64,000 nucleotides of DNA, taken from positions 372,001 through 436,000 of the forward strand of contig NZ_JAGGLV010000001.1 in the NCBI RefSeq assembly GCF_017874735.1, read 5' to 3'. This document shows positions 1 through 7,746 of the stretch, in pieces. Position 1 is the stretch's first letter. Each line of letters starts with the position of its first letter. This DNA is from Paenibacillus silagei. Its GTDB lineage: Bacteria > Bacillota > Bacilli > Paenibacillales > Paenibacillaceae. The notes beneath the pieces were generated by a model. The model was given only the letters and a program-made list of their open reading frames with translations, was not told the origin of the DNA and ran no database searches. The position numbers were made by a program, and so were the translations under genes.

Positions 1-319
1 CCGCCGGTCCTTCGGAGCCGATCTCGGCCCCGATCTGGCGGCTGCGCCACCGCTTGTTCGCCGGCAGATCCGACAGATCCGGCTTATGCCCCTCGCGGGT
101 ATGGATCACGGTGAAGCCTTCGATGTCCCGGATACGGGCCAGCAGCCGCTGAATGGGCTGGATCGCCCTCGCTGTTAATGAGAGGTCATAACCCATTCTC
201 TCGACGTAACCGCCCTTGCCGCAAAAATCCGTCTGCATGTCGATAATCATCAGCGCTGTCTTCGCCGGGTCCACAGCCCCGTCATAAGGCCAGATGTAAG
301 GTGTTGCTGCAATCTGCAT
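1..319 (-). CDS. Isochorismatase-family cysteine hydrolase, biuret/ureide amidohydrolase-like (partial, 3' end outside window)
   Basis: The first 106 residues are visible; the gene runs off the left edge. An N-terminal strand followed by MIIDMQTDFC contains the conserved aspartate of the isochorismatase-like cysteine hydrolase fold. The later segment HTREGHKPDLSDLP resembles biuret amidohydrolase and RutB-like ureidoacrylate hydrolases, which release nitrogen from ureides. The ATG at 317-319 is preceded by an AGGAGAGGAG ribosome binding site. The catalytic cysteine would lie in the missing part. A TnrA/GlnR-like box lies about 40 bp upstream, which fits a role in nitrogen scavenging. The subfamily is clear from the visible motifs; the exact substrate is inferred. 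Confidence 0.8.
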   Translation of the reverse strand, partial: MQIAATPYIWPYDGAVDPAKTALMIIDMQTDFCGKGGYVERMGYDLSLTARAIQPIQRLLARIRDIEGFTVIHTREGHKPDLSDLPANKRWRSRQIGAEIGSEGPA

Positions 320-357
320 GGTTTATGCTCCTCTCCTGATGTCGCTATCTCTATTAA

Positions 358-374
358 TGTCACATTAGTTAACA
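358..374. promoter_or_regulatory. TnrA/GlnR-type nitrogen regulatory box
   Basis: TGTCACATTAGTTAACA matches the TGTNA-N7-TNACA consensus of the Bacillus nitrogen regulators TnrA and GlnR at every fixed position. It lies 39-55 bp upstream of the cysteine hydrolase start on the minus strand, a position suited to control of that gene. Overlapping ATTAATGT/ACATTAAT inverted copies (353-360 and 372-379) surround it. Which of the two regulators binds is not decidable from the sequence. Confidence 0.65.
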
Positions 375-688
375 TTAATTCGTGTTTCCTTGGTATGAGT
401 TAGATTATATTACAATGAATTTGCGATGTCTTCGGTTTTATTACGAAATAATACACTGAATGTTTGTGTTTATTTACATAGTTAACATATACATAACATT
501 AACACTCGCAAAACCGCTTATCAAAAAAGAACACTCTGAGTCTTACCAAGCCCAGGGTGTCCCAACAGTTGAATGCTCATACTTTCCTCCCCCTGCCTCT
601 TCCATAAGCTGTAAGCGCTGGGAAACCAGTTTTTTTGTCGAAATAGAGCTGCATATTTCGAGTTTTTTGATAAATAGGCATAATATAG
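375..688. other. AT-rich intergenic stretch with an inverted repeat at 638-661
   Basis: No convincing gene is present: the one open frame (460-699) has no ribosome binding site and no recognisable motif. The only marked structure is a perfect 8-bp inverted repeat, TCGAAATA (638-645) and TATTTCGA (654-661), with T-runs on both sides. It could be a weak bidirectional terminator or an operator for the downstream fapA-like transcript. Confidence 0.4.
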
Positions 689-717
689 TTGAAAAATAGC
701 TCTTTAAGTACTAGAAT
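689..717 (+). promoter_or_regulatory. Sigma-A-type promoter ahead of the riboswitch
   Basis: TTGAAA (689-694), a 17-bp spacer and TAGAAT (712-717) give a good -35/-10 pair. Transcription from about 724 would produce a leader of roughly 300 nt that contains the cyclic di-GMP aptamer before the DUF342 gene. Assigned by eye. Confidence 0.5.
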
Positions 718-828
718 TAAGCTTGTTTGCAGAAGTTAATGACGCGTAAGAACTATTTATGACTCTTTTTGTCGATTACAGTCGACCATAACTCCCACCT
801 CTACAGGATGTATATCATTGATCTATTT

Positions 829-920
829 CTAAAGGCAAACTCCCCGAAAGGGCAGGACGCAAAGCTATGGGCCTAAGAACGCCGGAATCTGCGTTTACGG
901 TTGCCAGGCTGCCAATAGAG
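829..920 (+). ncRNA. Cyclic di-GMP class I (GEMM) riboswitch aptamer
   Basis: The conserved blocks of the GEMM-I fold appear in order. They are GGCAAAC (834-840), a stem capped by a GAAA tetraloop (CCCCGAAAGGG), GGACGCAAAGC (854-864), the tetraloop receptor region GGCCTAAG, a variable hairpin (CGCCGG to GCG), and the closing GGTTGCCAGGCTGCC that pairs back to GGCA. It lies on the same strand as, and 100 bp upstream of, the FapA/DUF342 gene, the position of a cis-acting switch. Ligand binding is established for the family; the direction of regulation is not visible here. Confidence 0.93.
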
Positions 921-927
921 ACCACTT

Positions 928-979
928 AAGCCAGCTATTCAGGAGGGAAAGCCTCCCAGGCTTGATGATGTTCTTTTTC
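928..979 (+). terminator. Probable expression platform of the cyclic di-GMP riboswitch
   Basis: AAGCC (928-932) can pair with GGCTT (959-963) around an inner GGAGG/CCTCC hairpin (942-946 with 952-956). Alternatively AAGCCT (949-954) pairs directly with AGGCTT (958-963). A TTCTTTTT run follows at 971-978. These alternatives, directly after the aptamer, look like a terminator/antiterminator platform. The 7-nt gap before the T-run makes the terminator weak, so translational control is not excluded. Confidence 0.5.
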
Positions 980-1023
980 TGTACGAATTGCCATTGATCA
1001 TACGAAAAAGTGAGGTTACAACC

Positions 1024-2643
1024 ATGCCGCAGCAGGATATCGAACCAAGCCGATATGAATTCGTAGAGTCCCTGATGCTCGAACGTAAAGGTCTCCTGGA
1101 TTCATTCTCTGTGGAGGGCCGAGCTTCTGACGGGACAACTGGAGATAAGAATGGAATTATCCTCGTGCAGGACAACCAGATATTCATTACTCCCCCGCTC
1201 CCCGGAGGTGCTCCCGCCCGCATTTCTGCGGTCCACCCTGTTGTCCTGAAGATCAACTGGAAGACCGTTACAGAGCCAACCGAGGTGACCAGAGCGGATT
1301 ATATCACTTGGGAGATCTGTGAGAAGCCGCAATATGAAATTACCGTATCGCCTGACAAGCTCAAGGTCCACTTCACTTTATACCGTGCAGAGAAGTACGC
1401 CTGGAATCTGGTCAACTGCCCCGCCGCCTTCGAAGCGGTCGTCCGTGCCCAGCCCAATCCGGCGATGCTGCTGTCCACGCTCACCATAGAACAGATTATC
1501 GCCTCACTGGACAACCGTTTTATTCTGCGCAACCTGAACATTCCCGCCCTGTACGCGGAGCTGGAGAACCCTACATATCTCCCCGTATGCATCGCTGAAG
1601 GCAGAGCCCCGCTGCCCGGCAAGGAAGCCCGGCTGGAATTCCTGCTGCCTGAGCATACACTGGAGGGGAACCGGATGCTTCAGGGACAGGGAGCCCGGGG
1701 CCAGAAGCCTGCGGAACCCTTGGAGTATCTCCGTTTCCCGGGAGCCCCCTTTGCCTTTGCAGGCGAAGTCTTCGCCCGCAAGCTGCCGCCGGAAGAAGGC
1801 ATTCCCGGCCTCGACACAGACGGAAGGGTCCTGCCCCCTCCCCCGCCGCAGGATATCTACTTTGCTGCCGGTAATCATGCCAAGCTCCTTCCCTGTGGTA
1901 ATATCGTAGCCCGGCACACCGGCAGGCCCCGTATCTGCGGGGGAAGCGGCAGCGTCCGGATATGTGACTTCCCTCCGGTCAGTCTTCTGGCCAGAGAGAT
2001 GACAGATCCTGTGGGCGATGTTATGTTCGCAGGTGACATCATTGTACCGGGAGATCTGGAAGGACCTGTACGAATTGAAGCCCTCGGGAATGTGTACGTC
2101 TATGGCGATATCCGCCAATCTACAATTATAGCCACCGGCAGTATTTACGTTAGCGGCCAGGTCACCGGCAGCGGCCTGTACGCCGGGCACGCCGGGGTAA
2201 TGCAGCATCGTCTGCACAGCCTCGCAAGCCTGCTGCGGACAGAGACGGACGGACTGCTTGAGGCGGCGCGCCAGCTGGCCAAGAATGTGGAATCCCGCCA
2301 GCAATCCGTGAATTACGGCCTGGTAGTCATGCTGCTGCTGGAGGATAAATACAGCCACTTGGGCAGCCTGATCCGTGATCTTCAGGCTGCGCTAAGCCGT
2401 ATGAACGGGGCGTTCGGCTCCGGCACGGACCAGCTCTGGCAGATGCTTGAGGTATTCGCCCATCCGGGACAATTCACCGGGTACATCACGGACAGTGTCC
2501 TAAGCCGCTTCTCCAGGCTGCTGCTTAAGCTGGGTGAGGAGATTGAGCTGCTCCAGGAGGAGCATGCGGTGATTAATCTCGCCCGGTCACAGGACAGCCG
2601 CCTGGAGTCCGGCGGCAAGCTGCTTGTGCGTGATTCCTGCTAA
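1024..2643 (+). CDS. FapA (DUF342) family protein under cyclic di-GMP riboswitch control
   Basis: This 539-residue protein has the FapA/DUF342 organisation. An N-terminal region carries GIPGLDTDGR and GNIVARHTGRP-type motifs (about residues 260-310). A right-handed beta-helix-like stretch of short repeats follows (DVMFAGDIIVPGDLEG, GNVYVYGDI, GSIYVSGQVTG; about 330-395), then a long C-terminal helical region. FapA relatives in other bacteria affect polar flagellar assembly; most Bacillota members are uncharacterised. The ATG at 1024 has GTGAGG 8 bp upstream and is preferred over an upstream TTG at 988. Placement behind a cyclic di-GMP riboswitch suggests a role in the motile/sessile switch. 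Confidence 0.85.
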   Translation: MPQQDIEPSRYEFVESLMLERKGLLDSFSVEGRASDGTTGDKNGIILVQDNQIFITPPLPGGAPARISAVHPVVLKINWKTVTEPTEVTRADYITWEICEKPQYEITVSPDKLKVHFTLYRAEKYAWNLVNCPAAFEAVVRAQPNPAMLLSTLTIEQIIASLDNRFILRNLNIPALYAELENPTYLPVCIAEGRAPLPGKEARLEFLLPEHTLEGNRMLQGQGARGQKPAEPLEYLRFPGAPFAFAGEVFARKLPPEEGIPGLDTDGRVLPPPPPQDIYFAAGNHAKLLPCGNIVARHTGRPRICGGSGSVRICDFPPVSLLAREMTDPVGDVMFAGDIIVPGDLEGPVRIEALGNVYVYGDIRQSTIIATGSIYVSGQVTGSGLYAGHAGVMQHRLHSLASLLRTETDGLLEAARQLAKNVESRQQSVNYGLVVMLLLEDKYSHLGSLIRDLQAALSRMNGAFGSGTDQLWQMLEVFAHPGQFTGYITDSVLSRFSRLLLKLGEEIELLQEEHAVINLARSQDSRLESGGKLLVRDSC

Positions 2644-2673
2644 GACTACTACTATATAAGGAGAAGTGAGAGC

Positions 2674-3648
2674 GTGCGATATAACCGTCTGGGCAATAGC
2701 GGCCTGCAGGTGTCCGCCCTGGGTCTTGGAACCAATTCCTTCGGCAAACGGGCAGATCAGGAGACCTCGGTCCGCATTCTGCACACCGCTATGGATCAGG
2801 GCATCAATTTCATCGATACCGCCAATATCTATGCCGGATCTGAATCGGAGCGGATCATCGGCCTTGCGCTTGAAGGCAAACGCCATAACGCAGTGCTGGC
2901 GACCAAAGCCGGATTGCCGAAGCATGAGGGACCCGGCGGCAGCGGCTCTTCGCGCCATCATCTGATGCAGGAGCTGGAGGGCAGCCTGCGCCGGCTGAAG
3001 ACCGACTATGTGGATCTGTATCAGATTCACACCTTCGATCCCTACACACCGCTGGAGGAAACGTTGCGTACGCTGGATGATCTGATCTCCGCAGGCAAGG
3101 TGCGCTATATCGGAGCCTCCAATTATGCCGCCTGGGAGCTGATGAAGGCGCTTGGAATCAGCGAAGCCCGGCACTTCGCGAAATACATCTCTATCCAGTG
3201 CAGCTATTCGCTGGCTGACCGCACGCCCGAAGCGGAGCTGCTTCCGCTCTGCCTGGATCAGGGTCTGGGTATCATCCCATACTTCCCTCTGGCGGGCGGC
3301 ATTCTTACCGGCAAATATACTGGCAGCAGCAAGGTCCCTGCCGGCTCCAGAGCAGAGACCGATCCGAACTTCCGCCACTTCCTTACCCCGGAGCGCATCT
3401 CGCTCGGGGAGCAGGTTCAGGCCATTGCGGAGCGACTGGGCACCTCACCTGCAGCTCTATCCCTGGCCTGGCTGATGAACCGGCCCGCCGTCTCCACGGT
3501 GATTGTCGGTGCAACTACAGTAGAGCAGGTACAACACAATCTGCAGAGTCTCTCCGCTTCACCGGATGCGGGAATACTTGAGCAGCTTGACCAGGCCAGC
3601 GCCGCCTTCCGCACCGGCGAGCCGTTTGCAGTCTACCGGCTGCCGTAA
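2674..3648 (+). CDS. Aldo/keto reductase
   Basis: A 324-residue NADPH-dependent aldo/keto reductase of the TIM-barrel superfamily. The tetrad is visible: Asp in INFIDTANIYAGSE, Tyr five residues later, Lys in VLATKAG and His in LYQIHTFD. The C-terminal motif STVIVGATTVEQVQHN is the usual cofactor-phosphate binding segment. The start is GTG at 2674 with AAGGAG 9-10 bp upstream. It sits 30 bp after the DUF342 gene on the same strand and could be co-transcribed with it. A strong bidirectional terminator follows. The substrate cannot be predicted. Confidence 0.88.
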   Translation: MRYNRLGNSGLQVSALGLGTNSFGKRADQETSVRILHTAMDQGINFIDTANIYAGSESERIIGLALEGKRHNAVLATKAGLPKHEGPGGSGSSRHHLMQELEGSLRRLKTDYVDLYQIHTFDPYTPLEETLRTLDDLISAGKVRYIGASNYAAWELMKALGISEARHFAKYISIQCSYSLADRTPEAELLPLCLDQGLGIIPYFPLAGGILTGKYTGSSKVPAGSRAETDPNFRHFLTPERISLGEQVQAIAERLGTSPAALSLAWLMNRPAVSTVIVGATTVEQVQHNLQSLSASPDAGILEQLDQASAAFRTGEPFAVYRLP

Positions 3649-3674
3649 GCGCTGACGGTGACGTTCATATCCAT

Positions 3675-3716
3675 ACACAAAAGCGAGCCCCCGTATACGG
3701 AGACTCGCTTTTGTGT
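3675..3716. terminator. Bidirectional intrinsic terminator between convergent genes
   Basis: ACACAAAAGCGAG (3675-3687) and CTCGCTTTTGTGT (3704-3716) form a perfect 13-bp stem with a 16-nt loop. It sits between the ends of the aldo/keto reductase (+) and hcp (-) genes and can serve both. Confidence 0.85.
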
Positions 3717-3745
3717 ATTTTGGCTAATGCTGAAGCTGTATTGCA

Positions 3746-5398
3746 TTATACCGCAGCAATGAACTGCTCCATGTCTTCCTGTACGGTAGTAATACCACCG
3801 ATGCCGAAGGTATCTACCAGAACCTTAGCTACATTAGGCGACAGGAAGGCCGGAAGTGTAGGACCCAGGTGAATGTTCTTCACACCCAGATGCAGCAGGG
3901 CCAGCAGCACGATCACCGCCTTTTGCTCATACCAGGCAATGTTATAGGAGATCGGAAGATCGTTGATATCCGCAAGACCGAACACTTCCTTCAGCTTAAG
4001 CGCTATAACCACAAGAGAATAGGAGTCATTGCACTGGCCGGCATCAAGCACGCGGGGAATTCCGCCGATATCGCCAAGCGCCAGCTTGTTATATTTGTAT
4101 TTGGCACAGCCTGCGGTAAGGATCACCGTATCACTCGGCAGCTCTGCCGCGAAATCGGTGTAATAATTCCGGCTCTTCATCCGTCCGTCGCACCCAGCCA
4201 TGACGAAGAATTGCTTGATGGCGCCGCTCTCTACTGCTCCAACCACCTGATCCGCGACATTCATTACAGCCGCATGCGCGAAGCCGCCGATAATCTCGCC
4301 TGTCTCAATCTCCACCGGAGCGCTGCAGCTCTTGGCCTGCTCAATCAGCGCCGAGAAATCCTTCTCTCCGTCCGCGCCTGCCGCGATATGCTGAATTCCC
4401 GGATACCCGGTGTTGCCTGTCGTGTACAGCCGGTTTTTGTAGCTGTCCTTCGGCGGCACAATACAGTTCGTAGTCATCAGAATCGGACCATTGAAGCTGG
4501 CGAATTCCTCATTCTGCTTCCACCATGCATTGCCGTAGTTGCCTACGAAGTGGCTATACTTCTTGAAGGCCGGATAGTAGTGGGCTGGCAGCATCTCACT
4601 GTGCGTATACACATCCACTCCGGTACCCTCGGTCTGCTTCAGCAGCGCCTCCATATCCTTGAGGTCATGACCGCTGATCAGAATACCAGGGTTCGTGCCT
4701 ACCCCAATATTGACTGTGGTAATCTCCGGATTGCCGTAGGCTGCGGTGTTCGCACGGTCAAGCAGCGCCATCACATCCACGCCGAACTTGCCGCATTCCA
4801 GCACCAGCGCTGTCAGCTCACCGCCGCTCAGATTGTCATCTAGCGCAGCTGCCAAGCCTTTTTCCATAAAAGCATGTGCTCCTGCTTCATAGAAGCCCAG
4901 TACCGCAGCATGCTCCATGTAAGCAGCCATTCCCTTCAGGCCATAGGTCAGCAGCTCGCGCAAAGAGCGGATATCCTCATGTTCTGTAGCTAGCACACCT
5001 ACCGTTGCCGCCTTGTCCATCAGCTCTTCATCGGTCACTGCATTCCAGTTCGCCGCGTCATGCTCCGACAAATAGGCCATCACTCCGGCATCAGCCACTC
5101 TGCTGTGCCACAGATCCCGCAGGGCCAGTCCTTCCCGGATCTTCGCAGTGAAGTATTCCGGCACAAAGTTAGCATTGGTAATGGTAGCGAACAAGCTCTC
5201 TATCATAAATTTCTCCGTCACCGGATCAGTAATCCCCAGCTCACGCCCGCTGCGCGCGAAGATGGCAATGCCCTTGAGTGTATACACCAACAGATCCTGC
5301 AGATTCGCTACCTCACTGGTCTTGCCGCACACCCCCTGAATCGTACAACCGGTCCCCTTAGCTGCCTCCTGACACTGGAAACAAAACATTTCGCTCAT
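3746..5398 (-). CDS. hcp: Hydroxylamine reductase / hybrid cluster protein
   Basis: A 550-residue hybrid cluster protein, which reduces hydroxylamine to ammonia and in other bacteria acts as a nitric oxide reductase. The N-terminal cysteines C6, C9, C18 and C24 ([13 protein letters not shown], then GVCGK) form the CX2CX8CX5C pattern for the 4Fe-4S cluster. Hybrid-cluster ligands appear later in [19 protein letters not shown] and AGQCNDSYS. The start is ATG at 5398 after AAGGAG; the GTG twelve bases further up overlaps that site and is unlikely. It is divergent from a Crp/Fnr regulator across a region with a dyad operator, so nitrosative or anaerobic control is likely. Confidence 0.93.
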   Translation of the reverse strand: MSEMFCFQCQEAAKGTGCTIQGVCGKTSEVANLQDLLVYTLKGIAIFARSGRELGITDPVTEKFMIESLFATITNANFVPEYFTAKIREGLALRDLWHSRVADAGVMAYLSEHDAANWNAVTDEELMDKAATVGVLATEHEDIRSLRELLTYGLKGMAAYMEHAAVLGFYEAGAHAFMEKGLAAALDDNLSGGELTALVLECGKFGVDVMALLDRANTAAYGNPEITTVNIGVGTNPGILISGHDLKDMEALLKQTEGTGVDVYTHSEMLPAHYYPAFKKYSHFVGNYGNAWWKQNEEFASFNGPILMTTNCIVPPKDSYKNRLYTTGNTGYPGIQHIAAGADGEKDFSALIEQAKSCSAPVEIETGEIIGGFAHAAVMNVADQVVGAVESGAIKQFFVMAGCDGRMKSRNYYTDFAAELPSDTVILTAGCAKYKYNKLALGDIGGIPRVLDAGQCNDSYSLVVIALKLKEVFGLADINDLPISYNIAWYEQKAVIVLLALLHLGVKNIHLGPTLPAFLSPNVAKVLVDTFGIGGITTVQEDMEQFIAAV

Positions 5399-5451
5399 TA
5401 CCTGAATCACTCCTTATCATTAATGGAATCGCTCTGTGCCTCGCCTTTACA

Positions 5452-5507
5452 GTTACCAATAATTGTAGTAGACTTTCGTCTATCAATCGGTAACGAATGT
5501 TACCAAT
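5452..5507. promoter_or_regulatory. Candidate Crp/Fnr-type operator in the hcp-regulator intergenic region
   Basis: GGTAAC-GAAT-GTTACC (5489-5504) is a perfect 6-4-6 inverted repeat, the spacing typical of Crp/Fnr dimers. GTTACCAAT occurs twice (5452-5460 and 5499-5507). A second dyad, TAGAC-TTTC-GTCTA, lies at 5469-5482. The sequence differs from classical FNR (TTGAT-N4-ATCAA), so a family-specific site is proposed, probably read by the adjacent regulator for both divergent genes. Confidence 0.55.
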
Positions 5508-5530
5508 TACAACACATCGGGAGGAAAAGT

Positions 5531-6235
5531 ATGAGACCGGAGCCTGCTTCGCTGCAATCCTGCCTGCTATTTCGCGGAAAGTCCGCAGATGAGATCGAAC
5601 AGCTGCTGCATACACTGGCTTACTCTGTAAGTTCCTACCATAAGAATGCGATTATTCTGGCAGAGGGTGATCCGGCGGACCGGCTTGGTATTCTGCTCTC
5701 CGGCCGCATTGAGGTGCAGAAGACACACCCTACCGGCAGCAGTGTAACCATCGCCCACCTGAAGGAAGGGCAGACCATAGGCGAAGCTGTATTATTCCGC
5801 AGGAATAACACCGTGCCCGCCACCGTCACAGCCACTGGCCCCTGCAAGGTGATGTTCATCAGCAAGCAGGAGCTGCTGAGATTATTCGCGGCCGACACCG
5901 ATATCCTCACCCGCTTCATCGAGAATCTGTCCGAGCGGCTGGTGCTCGTGAACCGGAAGATCGAGAACCTGTCCGCCGGGCCGCTGCGCCGCCGTATCGT
6001 AGACTTCCTGCTGGAGCAGGGAGAGCAGCAGGAGTCCGATCGGCTGAAGCTCCCCTTCAGCCGGAAGGAATGGGCCGAGCATATGAATACAGCCCGCCCC
6101 TCCTTGTCGCGGGAGCTGGGATTCCTGCGCGACCAGGGCTGGATCGAATTCAAGGGCAATGAAATCACCCTGCTGAACCGGAGCCGGATGCATGATTACA
6201 TCCAGACTCTGCCCTCTTCGGCAGGCAATCTATAG
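5531..6235 (+). CDS. Crp/Fnr-family transcriptional regulator
   Basis: A 234-residue protein with an N-terminal cyclic-nucleotide-binding-like beta-roll (about residues 10-125, containing ILAEGDPADRLGILLSGRIEV and GQTIGEAVLF) and a C-terminal winged helix (FSRKEWAEHMNTARPSLSRELGFLRDQG). No N-terminal cysteine cluster of FNR type is present, so it is more like DNR/NnrR-type nitric-oxide sensors or other redox-responsive members. The start is ATG at 5531 with GGGAGG upstream. It is divergent from hcp and is presumably its regulator. The ligand is unknown. Confidence 0.85.
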   Translation: MRPEPASLQSCLLFRGKSADEIEQLLHTLAYSVSSYHKNAIILAEGDPADRLGILLSGRIEVQKTHPTGSSVTIAHLKEGQTIGEAVLFRRNNTVPATVTATGPCKVMFISKQELLRLFAADTDILTRFIENLSERLVLVNRKIENLSAGPLRRRIVDFLLEQGEQQESDRLKLPFSRKEWAEHMNTARPSLSRELGFLRDQGWIEFKGNEITLLNRSRMHDYIQTLPSSAGNL

Positions 6236-6265
6236 AAACCGCAAATAACCAAGGAGGATACAAGC

Positions 6266-7657
6266 ATGCCACCATACACTGCACAACAGATCGACCGGCT
6301 GCTGGCTGAGCATAGACAATGGTTCGCCAGCGGAGTCACGAGAACCCCCGGCTTCCGGCTGGAGCAGCTTCAGAAGCTGAAGGATGCCATCTCACGCAAT
6401 GAAGCCCGGATTATCGCTGCACTGAACCAGGATCTGCATAAAAGCGAATTCGAGGCTTACGCCACAGAGATCGGATTCACGCTGGACAGCATCGGCTATA
6501 TGATGAAGCATCTACGGCGCTGGATGAAGCCGGTGAAGGTAGGCTCACCGCTGCACCTGTTCCCGGCACGGAGCAGAATCATAGCCGAGCCTTACGGGAC
6601 GGTGCTAATTATCGGGCCGTTCAACTACCCGTTCCAGCTGCTGATCGAGCCGTTAATCGGCGCCATTGCCGCCGGGAACTGCGCCGTACTGAAGCCCTCC
6701 GAGAGCACGCCCGCTACCTCCGCTGTCATTGAGGATATGATCCGAGAGACCTTTGATCCCGCCTATATCCGGGTAGTACAGGGTGAGAAGGAAACGACGA
6801 ATCTGCTGATTCATGCGGCGTTCGATTATATTTTTTTCACCGGGAGTGTGCCTGTCGGCAGAATTGTCATGGAAGCGGCGGCGAAGAACCTGGTACCCGT
6901 CACCCTTGAGCTGGGCGGCAAAAGCCCAGTAATCGTAGACCGGAGCGCCGACCTGGAGACTGCAGCGAAGCGGATTGTCTGGGGGAAGCTGATCAATGTG
7001 GGACAGACCTGTATTGCGCCTGATTATCTGCTGGTCCATAGGGAGGTAGCAGCCGAGCTGATTGAGCGGATGAAGCGCTGCGTCACTGATTTCTATGGCA
7101 CAGACATCCGGAAGAACACAGACTACGGACGGATCGTGAATGAACGCCAGCTGCGGCGGATCGGGGAGATGCTGGAGCGGGACCGCGATAAGCTGATTCT
7201 GGGCGGGACGGTCATTCCCGAGGAGCTATATATCGAGCCGTCTCTGATCTATCCGGCGGCCTGGAGTGACGCTTCCATGGAGGATGAGATCTTCGGGCCT
7301 GTGCTGCCGATTATGGAGTATACCCGGCTGGAGGAGGCCATCCAGAGCATCAACGCCCGTCCGAAGCCGCTCGCTCTCTATCTGTTCACCTGCGATAAGC
7401 AGGTGGAGCAACAGGTGATGACCGAGGTGTCCTTCGGCGGCGGCTGCATCAACGATACCATCTCCCATGTAGCCAGCACCCGGCTGCCGTTCGGCGGTGT
7501 CGGGAACTCCGGGATCGGCGGCTACCACGGCAAATACAGCTTCGACCTCTTCTCCCACCACAAAAGCATTGTTAAGCGAGGCACCCGTCTGGACCTCGGC
7601 ATTGTCTACCCACCCTACGGCAGCAAGGTCAAGCTGGCGCGGAAGCTGCTGAAATAG
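6266..7657 (+). CDS. Aldehyde dehydrogenase, class 3 type
   Basis: A 463-residue NAD(P)-dependent aldehyde dehydrogenase of the ALDH3/YwdH group, shorter than the roughly 490-residue ALDH1 group, as expected. Visible are the Rossmann segment (IIGPFNYPFQLLIEPL), FFTGSVPVGR, the general-base glutamate in TLELGGKSP (about 215), the catalytic cysteine in GQTCIAPDY (about 249) and EDEIFGPVLP. A good AAGGAGG site precedes ATG 6266. It starts 30 bp after the Crp/Fnr gene and may be co-transcribed. Likely substrates are medium- or long-chain or aromatic aldehydes. Confidence 0.9.
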   Translation: MPPYTAQQIDRLLAEHRQWFASGVTRTPGFRLEQLQKLKDAISRNEARIIAALNQDLHKSEFEAYATEIGFTLDSIGYMMKHLRRWMKPVKVGSPLHLFPARSRIIAEPYGTVLIIGPFNYPFQLLIEPLIGAIAAGNCAVLKPSESTPATSAVIEDMIRETFDPAYIRVVQGEKETTNLLIHAAFDYIFFTGSVPVGRIVMEAAAKNLVPVTLELGGKSPVIVDRSADLETAAKRIVWGKLINVGQTCIAPDYLLVHREVAAELIERMKRCVTDFYGTDIRKNTDYGRIVNERQLRRIGEMLERDRDKLILGGTVIPEELYIEPSLIYPAAWSDASMEDEIFGPVLPIMEYTRLEEAIQSINARPKPLALYLFTCDKQVEQQVMTEVSFGGGCINDTISHVASTRLPFGGVGNSGIGGYHGKYSFDLFSHHKSIVKRGTRLDLGIVYPPYGSKVKLARKLLK

Positions 7658-7678
7658 CGCCGGGGCAGAAGCAAAAAG

Positions 7679-7722
7679 CACAAAGGAAACCTTTTTTATA
7701 TAGAAGGAAGGTTTCCTTTGTG
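7679..7722. terminator. Bidirectional intrinsic terminator
   Basis: CACAAAGGAAACCTT (7679-7693) and AAGGTTTCCTTTGTG (7708-7722) form a perfect 15-bp stem between the convergent aldehyde dehydrogenase and GGDEF-EAL genes. A TTTTT run follows on the minus side. Confidence 0.85.
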
Positions 7723-7746
7723 GTGTAGTATGGATTGACCCTCACC

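Noticed and set aside
460..699. 79-codon open frame upstream of the riboswitch
   Set aside because: No ribosome binding site, no recognisable motif, AT-rich composition and overlap with an inverted repeat and promoter.
3869..4843. 324-codon plus-strand frame opposite hcp
   Set aside because: Antisense shadow of hcp; composition rich in His, Arg and Gln typical of such shadows and no ribosome binding site.
5060..5530. N-terminal extension of the Crp/Fnr regulator
   Set aside because: It would run antisense through hcp and its promoter; the ATG at 5531 has an excellent ribosome binding site and begins the conserved domain.
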